From CAVSUZ01 sp963791885 (GTDB taxonomy: Bacteria > Pseudomonadota > Alphaproteobacteria > Acetobacterales > Acetobacteraceae), in contig CAWBUL010000006.1 in the NCBI GenBank assembly GCA_963791885.1, positions 930,001 to 994,000 on the forward strand: 64,000 bases of DNA, in the 5' to 3' direction. The position numbers and the translations under genes are program-made. The notes beneath the pieces were generated by a model, which searched no databases, had not been told where the DNA came from, and saw only the letters and a list, made by a program, of their open reading frames with translations. Numbering within the stretch: position 1 is the first letter of the stretch; each line of letters opens with the position of its first letter. Shown piece by piece: positions 1-8,573 of the stretch.

Positions 1-1
1 G

Positions 2-1153
2 TTGGGCATCGGCCTTGCTGCCGTCCTCATCATCGCCGCAGCAAGCACCGGCAGCTTCCGCCGCTTCGAGCGGTTCTCTCTCATGCTCTGCTTTTTCAGC
101 CTATTGCTGATCCCGGTGTTCATGCTCGCCCATCCGCCGCTCCGCGATATCGGGCATGCGTTGATCGTGCCCTCCGTTCCACATGGAGCAAATCTGTCGA
201 ACCTGATGCTGCTCGTGATCGCCATTATCGGCACCACGATCGCCCCCTGGCAGTTGTTCTTCCAGCAGAGCTACGTGATCGACAAGCGCATCACGCCACG
301 TTTCCTGGCTTACGAAAAAACCGATCTTTGGATCGGCATCGTCGTCGTGCTGGTCGGCGCCATCGCGATGATGTCCTTCACCGCTGTCGCCTTCACTGGC
401 ACAGCCGGCTTCGGCCACTTCACCGACGCGGGCGCCGTCGCGCGCGGGCTCGAAGCCTATGCTGGGCGCGGTGCGGGCGTGATGTTCGCGCTGGCGCTGC
501 TGGATGCCAGCATCATCGGCGCCTCGGCCGTCTCGCTCTCCACGGCCTATGCACTGGGCGACGTGTTGTCGCTGCGCCACTCGCTCCACCGCAAGGCGAC
601 GGATGCCCGCGCCTTCTACGCCGTCTATGCCGGACTGATCGCGGTTGCCGCTTGCCTCGTGCTGTTCGGCAGCGACGCGCTTTTGGGATTGCTGACCAAC
701 GCCGTGCAGACCCTGGCCGGCGTTCTACTCCCCTCTGCAACTGTTTTCCTGCTCCTGCTCTGCAACGACCCCGCCGTGTTGGGACCGTGGATGAACGAGC
801 GGTGGCGCAACCTTGCAACCGGTGCCGTGATCTGGGTGCTGCTGATGCTGTCGGTGGTCCTGACCGCGGCCACCATCTTCCCCAGCCTATCCGGCCGCAC
901 CATGCTGATGGGGCTCGGTGCCGGCACGCTGTGCATGATCATCGCCGCGCCGTTCGCGCTGCGCGCACGCACATCGGACATCCCGGTGACAGCGCGCGCC
1001 TTGTGGCGCATGCCGCGGTTGGAGGACCTGCCGCCACCTCTAATGACCCGCGTCACCCGATTCTGGATGGGTGCGCTTCGGCTTTATCTCGTGATTGCCA
1101 TGGCGTTGGTGGGCGTAAAGCTGGCGCAACTGGCGTTGGCAGGAGCGGCCTGA
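2..1153 (+). CDS. Nramp-family divalent metal transporter, C-terminal part (cut by window edge)
   Basis: This is the C-terminal 383 codons of a polytopic inner-membrane protein; the true start lies before the window. About nine hydrophobic segments are visible. The stretch TTIAPWQLFFQQS (about residues 78-90) matches the unwound helix 6 of Nramp (NRAMP/MntH) transporters, which import Mn2+/Fe2+ with protons. In classical members this region reads M-P-H; here the metal-contacting Met position is Ala (A81-P82-W83). That substitution is also known from Nramp-related Mg/Mn transporters, so ion selectivity should not be assumed to be Mn/Fe. The helix 1 DPGN motif is outside the window. No regulatory sequence is visible. 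Confidence 0.85.
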   Translation: MGIGLAAVLIIAAASTGSFRRFERFSLMLCFFSLLLIPVFMLAHPPLRDIGHALIVPSVPHGANLSNLMLLVIAIIGTTIAPWQLFFQQSYVIDKRITPRFLAYEKTDLWIGIVVVLVGAIAMMSFTAVAFTGTAGFGHFTDAGAVARGLEAYAGRGAGVMFALALLDASIIGASAVSLSTAYALGDVLSLRHSLHRKATDARAFYAVYAGLIAVAACLVLFGSDALLGLLTNAVQTLAGVLLPSATVFLLLLCNDPAVLGPWMNERWRNLATGAVIWVLLMLSVVLTAATIFPSLSGRTMLMGLGAGTLCMIIAAPFALRARTSDIPVTARALWRMPRLEDLPPPLMTRVTRFWMGALRLYLVIAMALVGVKLAQLALAGAA

Positions 1154-1180
1154 GCACAACCGAAGCGCAGTTGCAACGAT

Positions 1181-1594
1181 GTGCGGTGCGATGCGTTTAT
1201 TTGGCGTGACCTGGAAAAGGACACGCCAACGCGACGCACCACCGCGCTTGCCATCTACCTTGTTGCCTTTGCTCCCGCCGCTTTCGCCGGCCCTAACGAC
1301 GGGACCTATCGCGGCACCCTGCAACTGACGCGTGGCGAAACACCACCCTGCGCCCGTACTGGAACACCGCGAACCATGAGCATCGCCAACAATCAGCTCA
1401 CCTACGTGCATTTCGGAAATGTGCGCTTCACGCCCGACATAGGGCCGGACCGGTCGTTCTCAGGTAGGCAATTCCTCAGTACCGCCGCGCGCGGTGGCTC
1501 CTATAATCTCACGGGTCGTGTCGCGAATGGCCGGATCGAGGCGGACCTCACCAACACCCAGCGCACCTTCCATATGTCGCTGACCCGGAGCTGA
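1181..1594 (+). CDS. Small exported hypothetical protein
   Basis: The frame encodes 137 residues from a GTG start, 27 bases after the transporter gene. Residues about 19-35 form a hydrophobic signal-peptide core ending in A-A-F-A, so the mature protein (about 100 residues) should be exported to the periplasm. The mature part reads like a small beta-rich domain (NDGTYRGTLQLTRG near its start, then SYNLTGRVANGRIEADL) and has one Cys. I do not recognise the family. The start is uncertain because no clear ribosome binding site precedes the GTG and an internal alternative start is possible. Confidence 0.55.
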   Translation: MRCDAFIWRDLEKDTPTRRTTALAIYLVAFAPAAFAGPNDGTYRGTLQLTRGETPPCARTGTPRTMSIANNQLTYVHFGNVRFTPDIGPDRSFSGRQFLSTAARGGSYNLTGRVANGRIEADLTNTQRTFHMSLTRS

Positions 1595-1634
1595 TGGACC
1601 AGGGGACCCGGCTTGCGGCCCCCCGGATCACACG

Positions 1635-2033
1635 TCATCCGACCTGAATCCGCCTGGGCTGCGACTCCTTCGTCTTCGGTAAGCTTAGCGTCAGCACGCC
1701 ATCCTGAATCTGCGCCTCGATGCGCGACTGGTCGATCTTGCGCGACAGGGAGAATGATCGCGCATAGTGCCCGACCATGTATTCGGTGTAGATCGGCTCC
1801 ATCCCCTGGTACTTGTCGAAATTGATCCGCGCATCGACGCTCAGCACGTCGTTCTCCAGGGAAATGGACACATCCTTCCGCTCGACCCCGGGCATTTCGA
1901 GCATGATCGTCAGTGCGTCGTCAGTTTCGTAAATATCGCTCGGCGGAACGAAGAACCGGCCCGGGATTGTATTCTCCTCCCGCGCGCTGACCTCCTTCTT
2001 CTCGCGCACGGCGAGGTCCTGCGAATCGGACAT
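1635..2033 (-). CDS. Small heat shock protein, Hsp20 family (second gene of pair)
   Basis: A 132-residue alpha-crystallin-domain chaperone that should hold unfolding proteins in the cytoplasm without ATP. The ACD covers about residues 28-130: a beta strand with DIYETDDALTIMLEMPGV, the middle with KDVSISLENDVLSVDA, and the closing GVLTLSLPK, which is the family's hallmark G-x-L-x-(L/I)-x-(L/I)-P pattern. The loop containing EYMVGHYARSFSLS resembles the ibpA-like bacterial class. The start is supported by a GAGGGAGG ribosome binding site. It lies 14 bases after the first hsp20 gene on the same strand, so the two form an operon; two-member sHSP pairs often make hetero-oligomers. Confidence 0.93.
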   Translation of the reverse strand: MSDSQDLAVREKKEVSAREENTIPGRFFVPPSDIYETDDALTIMLEMPGVERKDVSISLENDVLSVDARINFDKYQGMEPIYTEYMVGHYARSFSLSRKIDQSRIEAQIQDGVLTLSLPKTKESQPRRIQVG

Positions 2034-2047
2034 GATCTGCCTCCCTC

Positions 2048-2470
2048 TCAGCTCAGGGTGATGCGCCGCGGCTTGTCATGTTCTGCGCGGGGCAGAAGCA
2101 CGGCAAGTACGCCATCGGTATATTGCGCCTGGACTTTTTCGGCCTCGATATCGATCGGCAGCGTCAGCGAGCGATCGAATTGGCCGAACGTGCGTTCGCG
2201 CCGATGCAGGCTGACCTTCTCCGGATAGCGCGGCGCTTTACGACCGGACAACCGGATCGTGTTGCCCTTCACCTGGATATCCACCGAGTCGCGGTCCACC
2301 CCGGGCAACTCGGCGATAAGCATGTAGTCATCGCCCTTGCGAAAGGCATTGACCGGCGGAAAAGCCCCGGCCGCGCTGGGACCGGTATTGAGCCAGTCGC
2401 TCGAGCGTAGCGTGTCCATGGTTTGCTGGAGGCGCACCAACGCCTCGAACGGGTCGGGAAAAAGCGCCAT
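2048..2470 (-). CDS. Small heat shock protein, Hsp20 family (first gene of pair)
   Basis: A 140-residue alpha-crystallin-type chaperone. The N-terminal region MALFPDPFEALVRLQQTMD is followed by the ACD (about residues 38-140) with DYMLIAELPGVDRDSVDIQV, a FGQFDRSLTLP segment and the closing GVLAVLLPR motif, giving the normal length for class A bacterial sHSPs. A longer reading to 2674 exists, but the ATG at 2470 is preferred: it has a strong AGGAGG ribosome binding site and the upstream extension is low-complexity and off-family. Transcription is toward lower coordinates and continues into the second hsp20 gene. The leader can fold to sequester the ribosome binding site (see the thermosensor entry), which suggests temperature-controlled translation. 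Confidence 0.93.
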   Translation of the reverse strand: MALFPDPFEALVRLQQTMDTLRSSDWLNTGPSAAGAFPPVNAFRKGDDYMLIAELPGVDRDSVDIQVKGNTIRLSGRKAPRYPEKVSLHRRERTFGQFDRSLTLPIDIEAEKVQAQYTDGVLAVLLPRAEHDKPRRITLS

Positions 2471-2479
2471 CGCCTTCAA

Positions 2480-2508
2480 CCTCCTGCTCTGTTGGCGAAG
2501 CCAGGAGG
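2480..2508 (-). promoter_or_regulatory. Candidate RNA thermosensor hairpin masking the hsp20 ribosome binding site
   Basis: Reading the minus strand, CCTCCTG (plus positions 2502-2508) is perfectly complementary to CAGGAGG (2480-2486), which holds the Shine-Dalgarno of the hsp20 gene starting at 2470. The loop is 15 bases. Such sequestration is the principle of ROSE and fourU thermosensors, and ROSE elements are typical of alphaproteobacterial sHSP genes. The canonical ROSE bulge sequence is not evident, so it is called ROSE-like only. Thermal behaviour is inferred. Confidence 0.5.
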
Positions 2509-2958
2509 GGCGCCCACCGAGCGTCAGCGCACCCGGTGGCGGCGGGGGCCCCTCTGACTTCGATGGCGATGAGCTGGGAGACAAAGGACACGAATCAAGA
2601 CGACGCGCCGCGTACTGAATCCGGACAGACCCGGGTATTATAGCGGTCGTGAGCTCCCTCCGGGCCATCGGCACCGCGCGCCTCCGCCATCATGCTCGGC
2701 TCATTGGCCTCGGCTCGGCGCTCACGACAAAGCGAGCATGCCATGAGAAAACATTTGCGTTTCGGCAATTTGTGGCCGATATGCTGGCGCGGCTTCGGGT
2801 AATTATGCTGGAGCGCCTACCAGCGGGGCGCTTTGGTCGTTCCTCCCGGTTGTCCGGGCGCTCCGCTGATTCACCTTCCGTATTCAGAAGCCGTCTTGGG
2901 CACTGTCCACCTCGTCATCACGACGCGGAAGCCGGTCAGCACGGAGGTGAAGTCGCAG
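2509..2958. other. Intergenic region with hsp20 leader and promoter
   Basis: No convincing gene is present in these 450 bases. On the minus strand a perfect TATAAT occurs at plus 2637-2642, about 165 bases before the hsp20 start, but no good -35 box sits at the right distance. A CTTGAT followed after 15 bases by CCCAGCTC further downstream faintly resembles a sigma-32 promoter. The rest, 2650-2958, shows no structure that I can interpret. Confidence 0.35.
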
Positions 2959-3198
2959 TCAAGCGATGACGTCAGCGTCTGGGCGATCGTCCCCTTGAGA
3001 CAGTTCCGTGTGCCACCTCCCATTGGCGTCCTCATACTCAATAAGAGTGGTATCACCCGGAACATGCTGCTCGGCAGCCACCTGCTTTGCCGCGGCCAGC
3101 GCGGCGGCCTTGCTTGGGAAGGGCTCCGAGAACACGTCACCAAGCTTGTAGGCCCAGCCGCCATCGTGGGCGACGATCCTGTAGTGAAGTTTTACCAT
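2959..3198 (-). CDS. DUF2188-like small protein
   Basis: A 79-residue cytoplasmic protein starting MVKLHYRIVAHDGGWAYKLG. The pattern of an opening beta strand, D-G-G-W-A-Y-K, then P-F-P-S-K-x-x-A-L-x-A-A-K and a closing strand with a conserved W-H-T-E matches the DUF2188 family of small stress-associated proteins of unknown biochemical role. The reading can be extended to 3267, but the ATG at 3198 fits the family length. It lies 61 bases downstream of the RND pump gene on the same strand, so read-through from the efflux operon is possible. Confidence 0.7.
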   Translation of the reverse strand: MVKLHYRIVAHDGGWAYKLGDVFSEPFPSKAAALAAAKQVAAEQHVPGDTTLIEYEDANGRWHTELSQGDDRPDADVIA

Positions 3199-3259
3199 GC
3201 TTTGCGCCTCGCTGGGGACCGGCCGAGCAGACTGCGCGGGATCGCGCATCCTGTAAATC

Positions 3260-6200
3260 TCAATCACCCGACTGCGCCCGCGTCATCATCATTGCGGCGT
3301 CCTCGGGGTGTGATGCCCGCGACCGGCCCCCGCCTATCCGCTGCACGATCGTGTAGAAAGCCGGCGTGAAGATCAGCCCGAAACCGGTCACCCCCAGCAT
3401 TCCGAAGAACACGGCGGTCCCCAGTGATTGCCGCATCTCCGCACCCGCACCAGTGGCAATAACGAGCGGCGCCACGCCCAGAATAAAGGCGAGTGAAGTC
3501 ATCAGGATCGGCCGCAACCGCCGCCGCGCCGCGCTTACCGCTGCCTGCTCAGGCGTGCTCCCCGCCTCCTGCGCCTGCCGGGCAAACTCCACGATCAGGA
3601 TGGCGTTTTTTGCCGCCAGCCCCACCAGCACGACAAAACCGATCTGCGCGAGAATGTCGATCGGCATGCCCCGGAACGTCAGCCCGGTAACCGAGGCGAG
3701 CAGACACATGGGAACAATCAAAACGACCGAGAGCGGCAGTTTCCAGCTCTCGTAATTCGCCGCGAGAACCAGGAAGACGAACAAGGCGGCGGCGCCAAAC
3801 ACCAGCATCGTCGGCGTGCCCTTCTGCTCCTGCTGGTAGGCGATTTCCGTCCATTCGTAACCGATGCCCGGCGGCAGGACCTGCGCGGCCAACTGCTCCA
3901 TCCGCAGCAGCGCGGTCCCGGTCGCCACGCCCGGCGCCGCCACGCCCTGGACCTCCGCAGCCGGATACAGATTGTAGCGTGGAACACGATAGGGAATGGT
4001 CGTGTCGCGCAGCTGGGCAACAGTTCCGATCGGCACCATTTCCCCGCTCGCATTCCGCGCCTTCAGCCCCATCAGGTCCTGCTCGTCCCGCCGGAAACGA
4101 GCGTCGGCTTGCGCGATGACTTCGTAGGTGCGACCAAGATAGTTGAAGTCGTTGACATACCGCGAGCCGAGATACAGCTGGAGCGTGTCGAACACCTGGG
4201 GCGGTGTCAGCCCGACCTTCTCTGCCTTGAGCCGATCAATATCGGCGTAAACCGACGGCGAGCCTGTATTGAGCAACGTGAACACGCCCGCAAAGCTCGG
4301 GTCCCGATTGGCCGCCCCGACGAGCGCGTTTGCCGCATTCACAAGCGCCTGCTCGCCGAGCCCCGCCTGATCCTCCAGCATCATCTTGAAGCCCCCGGAA
4401 TTGCCGATGCCCTGCACCGGCGGCGGAGGAATCGTCAGGATATAGGCGTCCTGGATGACCGAAAGCCGCTTTCGCAGGTCCGCCAGCACCGAGTTCGCGG
4501 TGACGCCGGGGAGCGAATGATTGTACAGCGAGGGCAGCCCGGAGAAGATCGTCCCCGAATTGGACGCAACGGTGAAGGTCGTGGCATCCAGTCCCGCGAA
4601 AGGCGCGACATGCTCAACGCCAGGCGTCTTCAGGATGATATCGACCGCGCGCTTCACCACCGCTTCGGTGCGCTGCAGGCTGGCGCCCGGGGGGAGCTGC
4701 AGCACGGTTATTAAATACCCCTGGTCCTGCTCTGGTATGAAGCCGGTCGGCGTGCGCGAGAATTCGAAACCGGCGGCGCCGATCAGGGCAACATAAATCA
4801 CCACGACAACAGCCAGGCCGCGCACAAGCCGGCGGGTCAGCGATCCGTAGGCATCGGACAACCATTCGAACGCACTATTGAAGCCGCGGATGAAGCCGCC
4901 CACGACCCTCGCAGCAAGATTGCGACGCGGGGGCTCATGCGAATGCGGCTTGAGCAGAATCGCGCATAGCGCGGGGCTCAAGGTGAGCGAAACGAAGCAC
5001 GAGATTACCGTCGACGCCGCGATGGTAATGGCGAACTGGCGGAAGAACTGGCCGGAAATGCCGGACAAAAACGCCGAGGGCACGAACACCGCGCAAAGCG
5101 TAAGCGCGATCGAGACCAGCGCGCCGCCCACCTCGTCCATCGTTCGGTGGGCCGCCTCCTTTGGCATCATGCCGGCGCTGATATTGCGCTCCACATTTTC
5201 GACCACCACGATCGCGTCATCCACGACAATCCCGACCGCGAGCACGAGGCCGAACAGCGACAGGTTGTTCAGCGATATCCCCAGGATGAATAGCGCGATG
5301 AACGTGCCGACCAGCGAGACCGGGATCGCGATCACCGGGATCAGCGACGCACGCCAGGTCTGGAGAAACAGGAACACCACGCCGACAACGAGCAGGATAG
5401 CGACAAAGATGGTGGTGACGACCTCGTGGACCGACTTTGCAACGAAGATCGTCGGGTCATAGATGACGATGTCGGAGACGCCGGGCGGAAAGTTCTTCTT
5501 CAGGGTTTGCATCGTGGACAGGACTTCGTGTTCCACCGCCAGCGAATTCGCGCCAGGCTGCGCGAAAATCAGCAGCGGCAACCCATCGCTGCGGTCCATA
5601 TACGCGGTGGATCCGTAGTTGGCGGCGCCGATCTCGACCCGCCCGACGTCACGGATGCGCGTCGGGCGACCCTGCGCGTCGGTTTTCAGGATGATATCGG
5701 CGAACTGCTCGGGCGTTGTCAGCCGGCCAAGCGTCTGCACATTGAGCTGATAGGCGGGTGTACCGGCGACTGGCGGTTGGTTGAGGATACCCGCCGAGAC
5801 CTGGACGTTCTGGGCACGCAGAGCAGCCAGTACTTCATCGGCGTCCAGCTTGTAGGCGGCGACCTTGTCGGGATCGAGCCAGATGCGCATCGCGTAATCG
5901 CGCGACCCGAACAGCTGCACATCGCCAACGCCGGGAAGACGCGCCAGCGCGTCCTTAACATGCAGCGTGGCATAGTTCGACAAATACAAGTCGTCCCGGG
6001 ATCGATCGGGCGAATAAAGATGCACTGCGAGCAGAATGTTGGGAGTTGCCTTGCGAACTTGCACACCAAGGCGCTGGACGTCTTCGGGCAGGCGGGGCAG
6101 CGCGTCCTGGACGCGGTTCTGCGTGAGCATCTGCGCGACGTTCAGGTCGGTGCCGATGCGGAAGGTAACAGTGATCGTGAGCTTGCCGTCCCCAGTCGAC

Positions 6201-6448
6201 TGGCTGCTCATGTAGATCATGTTCTCGACGCCGTTGATCTCCTGCTCGAGCGGCGTGGCGACGGTCTGGCTGACGACCTGGGCGGAGGCGCCAGGATAGC
6301 TCGTCGTTATCTGCACCGTCGGCGGTACGATTTCCGGGTATTGCGCGACGGGCAGCGCCACCAGCGCGCCGAGACCAATCAGGGTCAGAAAAACGCTGAT
6401 CACCGTCGCGAAGATCGGACGATCGATGAAGCGGTGTGTGAAGCGCAT
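3260..6448 (-). CDS. RND multidrug efflux pump, HAE1 (AcrB/MexB-like) family
   Basis: A 1062-residue inner-membrane proton/drug antiporter, the usual length for the hydrophobe/amphiphile efflux-1 family. It starts MRFTHRFIDRPIFATVIS, typical of the first transmembrane helix. Two repeats of six helices flank two large periplasmic loops (about residues 40-335 and 570-870). The proton-relay acidic pair is visible in GIVVDDAIVVVEN (near residue 410), and the second half has the matching GLAAKNAILIVEFA. It should form a trimer with the adaptor encoded 13 bases upstream and an outer-membrane channel, which is not encoded in this window. Expression is probably repressed by the divergent TetR gene. 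Confidence 0.95.
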   Translation of the reverse strand: MRFTHRFIDRPIFATVISVFLTLIGLGALVALPVAQYPEIVPPTVQITTSYPGASAQVVSQTVATPLEQEINGVENMIYMSSQSTGDGKLTITVTFRIGTDLNVAQMLTQNRVQDALPRLPEDVQRLGVQVRKATPNILLAVHLYSPDRSRDDLYLSNYATLHVKDALARLPGVGDVQLFGSRDYAMRIWLDPDKVAAYKLDADEVLAALRAQNVQVSAGILNQPPVAGTPAYQLNVQTLGRLTTPEQFADIILKTDAQGRPTRIRDVGRVEIGAANYGSTAYMDRSDGLPLLIFAQPGANSLAVEHEVLSTMQTLKKNFPPGVSDIVIYDPTIFVAKSVHEVVTTIFVAILLVVGVVFLFLQTWRASLIPVIAIPVSLVGTFIALFILGISLNNLSLFGLVLAVGIVVDDAIVVVENVERNISAGMMPKEAAHRTMDEVGGALVSIALTLCAVFVPSAFLSGISGQFFRQFAITIAASTVISCFVSLTLSPALCAILLKPHSHEPPRRNLAARVVGGFIRGFNSAFEWLSDAYGSLTRRLVRGLAVVVVIYVALIGAAGFEFSRTPTGFIPEQDQGYLITVLQLPPGASLQRTEAVVKRAVDIILKTPGVEHVAPFAGLDATTFTVASNSGTIFSGLPSLYNHSLPGVTANSVLADLRKRLSVIQDAYILTIPPPPVQGIGNSGGFKMMLEDQAGLGEQALVNAANALVGAANRDPSFAGVFTLLNTGSPSVYADIDRLKAEKVGLTPPQVFDTLQLYLGSRYVNDFNYLGRTYEVIAQADARFRRDEQDLMGLKARNASGEMVPIGTVAQLRDTTIPYRVPRYNLYPAAEVQGVAAPGVATGTALLRMEQLAAQVLPPGIGYEWTEIAYQQEQKGTPTMLVFGAAALFVFLVLAANYESWKLPLSVVLIVPMCLLASVTGLTFRGMPIDILAQIGFVVLVGLAAKNAILIVEFARQAQEAGSTPEQAAVSAARRRLRPILMTSLAFILGVAPLVIATGAGAEMRQSLGTAVFFGMLGVTGFGLIFTPAFYTIVQRIGGGRSRASHPEDAAMMMTRAQSGD

Positions 6449-6461
6449 CCCGTCTCTCCTG

Positions 6462-7706
6462 TTACGGGGTGCCGCCGGAGGGGTCGGGCGTGATCTTCCC
6501 GGTTACCACCGTAACCTTGCCACCCGGGCGCGCACGCACGAGACCGTCGATAACGACGCGGTCTGTCGGTGTGAGGCCGCTGCGGATCGCACGCAGCCCA
6601 TCGTACAGCGCGCCGACCTCGACTTGTTTCGGCACGATGGTGCCATTCGGCGCCACCGTCATGACGATGTGCTGCGATTGATCGGGCACCACCGCCGAGG
6701 CCGGGACCAAAAGGACCTGCTCCGGCTGACCAAGCGTAAGCCGAAGCCGGGCAAACTGACCCGGCGTGATGCTCAGATCCGGATTGGGCACCGTCGCCCG
6801 CGCGTGGATCGTCCCGCTACTGCGGTTCACGGCATTGTCGATGAAATCGAGCGTCCCGTGCCGGTTGAAATCGCCGTCGCCATTGATGCTGATGGCAACA
6901 CCGTCATGCGGCTCGCCGGTCCCGTGATGGACCTGCTGATAGGCAGCGTAGTCCGACTCGCTCATATCGAAGTCGAGGTAGATCGGATCCAGTGAAACGA
7001 TGGTCGCCAGAAGCGTGGTCGGGCTGGTGCCGCCCCGGCTGCCGCTGACGAGGTTGCCGACCGAAACGAGGTGCGTGCCGATTCGTCCGGTGAACGGTGC
7101 GGTTATCCGCGAATATTCCAGGTCGAGCTGAGCGTTCGAAATTGCGGCATCGGCGGTTTGGATGGAGGCTTCCGCGCTCCGCTTATCGGCATCTCGCTGG
7201 TCCACACTCTCCGCTGTGCCGAAATCGGTGCGCTTGAGCTGCTGCGCCCGCCAAAGCTCAGCCTCGCTCAGCACCTCTTTCGCCTGTGCCGTCTGCAACT
7301 GTGCCAGCGCCTGCTCAAGCTCAATCTTGTAGGGCCTGGGATCGATGACAAAGAGCGGATCGCCCTTGTGCACGATCTGCCCGTCCCGGAACTGGATCGC
7401 GGTCAGGGTGCCCCCGACCTGTGCCCGAAGTTCCACGCTATCCACGGCTGAGAACTGGCCAAGGAACTGCCGGGTCGCCTGCACCGTCTTTTGCAGCGGC
7501 CGGCTCACGGTCACCTGCGGTGCAGGAGGCGGCGGTGCGGCTGGCTTCGCCCCCCCGGGCCAGTAGTGCTCGCCGGCAATTCCCAGGACCACGACCAAAA
7601 CGGCCAGTGCCCCTACAGTCCTCCACCGCCTTCGCGGAGGAGCGTGATCCTCGGCCGTTCGGATGCGTTCAGCCGTGGCCTCGTCGGCAAGGGATATGTT
7701 GTCCAT
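6462..7706 (-). CDS. RND efflux periplasmic adaptor (membrane fusion protein)
   Basis: A 414-residue AcrA/MexE-type adaptor. A single N-terminal membrane anchor lies at about residues 29-45 (TVGALAVLVVVLGIAG) with no lipobox Cys. A proline/alanine-rich linker, a barrel-sandwich lipoyl half (ELRAQVGGTLTAIQFRDGQ), an alpha-hairpin with repeated QA/LA heptads (about 125-190), the second lipoyl half (ITAPFTGRIGTHLVSVGN) and beta-barrel and membrane-proximal domains follow in family order. It is the first gene of the operon, with the pump 13 bases downstream. It bridges pump and outer-membrane channel in the periplasm. Confidence 0.94.
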   Translation of the reverse strand: MDNISLADEATAERIRTAEDHAPPRRRWRTVGALAVLVVVLGIAGEHYWPGGAKPAAPPPPAPQVTVSRPLQKTVQATRQFLGQFSAVDSVELRAQVGGTLTAIQFRDGQIVHKGDPLFVIDPRPYKIELEQALAQLQTAQAKEVLSEAELWRAQQLKRTDFGTAESVDQRDADKRSAEASIQTADAAISNAQLDLEYSRITAPFTGRIGTHLVSVGNLVSGSRGGTSPTTLLATIVSLDPIYLDFDMSESDYAAYQQVHHGTGEPHDGVAISINGDGDFNRHGTLDFIDNAVNRSSGTIHARATVPNPDLSITPGQFARLRLTLGQPEQVLLVPASAVVPDQSQHIVMTVAPNGTIVPKQVEVGALYDGLRAIRSGLTPTDRVVIDGLVRARPGGKVTVVTGKITPDPSGGTP

Positions 7707-7816
7707 GATGCGCCCTCACGCGCTCCGTTTGGTCGTTGAGGGATCGCGCTCCACGCAGGCATCGCCTATTGAGACCGTGCCGGGAGAGACCAGATATGGG
7801 CGGGTATTCGTAGCCA

Positions 7817-7842
7817 CCTCTATCATTGCCGTAACATAGAGG
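7817..7842. promoter_or_regulatory. Candidate TetR operator in the divergent efflux/regulator spacer
   Basis: The 178-base spacer between the adaptor gene and tetR holds an inverted repeat CCTCTAT (7817-7823) and ATAGAGG (7836-7842) separated by 12 bases; the outer flanks TAGC and GCTA add partial symmetry. A perfect GGGTACCC palindrome lies at 7861-7868, closer to tetR. Either could be the operator bound by the TetR protein. The assignment is by position and symmetry only. Confidence 0.4.
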
Positions 7843-7884
7843 CCGCTATCAATAGAACAAGGGTACCCTGCTAGGGAACGGTCC

Positions 7885-8523
7885 GTGAAGGTTTCAGGAA
7901 GCAAAGTCGCGGAGCATCGGGCAGCCCTGATCGCAACGGCGAGACGGCTTATGCAGGAGCAGGGCTTCGAAGGAGCCGGTGTGGCGGAGATCAGCCGGGC
8001 GGCGGGCCTCACCCAGGGGGCCCTGTACGCTCAGTTCGGATCGAAGCACGCTCTGGCGCGAGAGGCCGCGTGCGAGGCCTTCGCCGAAGGGCTGGCGAGG
8101 TGGCGCGGACTTCGGGACACGACGGACGATCCGGTCTCTGCCTATCTCGAGGAATATCTCCACGAGACTCACATGAAAGATGCCGGCTCGGGCTGCCTGA
8201 TGGCGGCCTGTCTGTCGGACGTGCCCCGGCAGGATGAGGCGATCGGCGCGGCGCTCGCGAAGGGCTTCCGGGATATGATCGAGGTTCTCGAGGGCGCGCT
8301 TCCTGAAGGTGTTTCCAAGAAGGAAGCGCGTCGGCGTGCGCTTACACTGATACCGGCGATGGTAGGCAGCGTCGCGATGGCCCGGGCAGTCGAAAAGACC
8401 GATCCGGATCTGGCGCTCGAGATCCTTGCCGCCGCGAGACTGGAACTGAAGCGGCTGGCGACGCAGCGCGAAGCAGGGCCGTGCGACGCGTCGATTGGGG
8501 TGCACTCAGTTCAGTCCAGTTAA
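7885..8523 (+). CDS. TetR/AcrR-family transcriptional regulator
   Basis: A 212-residue dimeric repressor. The N-terminal helix-turn-helix (about residues 10-55) reads MQEQGFEGAGVAEISRAAG followed by LTQGALYAQFGSKHALA, the classical TetR signature. The remaining helices form the ligand-binding and dimerisation domain, which has two Cys near SGCLMAACLSD as in YcdC/AcrR-like groups that sense electrophiles or drugs. The start is GTG with an AGGGA ribosome binding site. It is divergent from the RND adaptor/pump operon, so it most likely represses that operon and itself through the shared spacer. Confidence 0.92.
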   Translation: MKVSGSKVAEHRAALIATARRLMQEQGFEGAGVAEISRAAGLTQGALYAQFGSKHALAREAACEAFAEGLARWRGLRDTTDDPVSAYLEEYLHETHMKDAGSGCLMAACLSDVPRQDEAIGAALAKGFRDMIEVLEGALPEGVSKKEARRRALTLIPAMVGSVAMARAVEKTDPDLALEILAAARLELKRLATQREAGPCDASIGVHSVQSS

Positions 8524-8547
8524 TTTAGGTTCCAGCTAATTTAGTTC

Positions 8548-8563
8548 CGGTCGTTTCCGACCG
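8548..8563. terminator. Possible intrinsic hairpin between convergent genes
   Basis: CGGTCG-TTTC-CGACCG forms a 6-bp stem between the stop of tetR (8523) and the stop of the convergent Gfo/Idh gene (8574). Neither side has a good U-tract, so termination efficiency is doubtful. Position between two convergent genes is the main support. Confidence 0.3.
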
Positions 8564-8573
8564 TCGGCTTTCG

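Noticed and set aside
328..1209. Long open frame on the plus strand overlapping the metal transporter.
   Set aside because: It is an Arg/Ala/His-rich shadow of the transporter in another frame, without any domain.
5426..6493. 355-codon plus-strand frame opposite the RND pump.
   Set aside because: It reads as a low-quality antisense shadow of the well-conserved pump gene.
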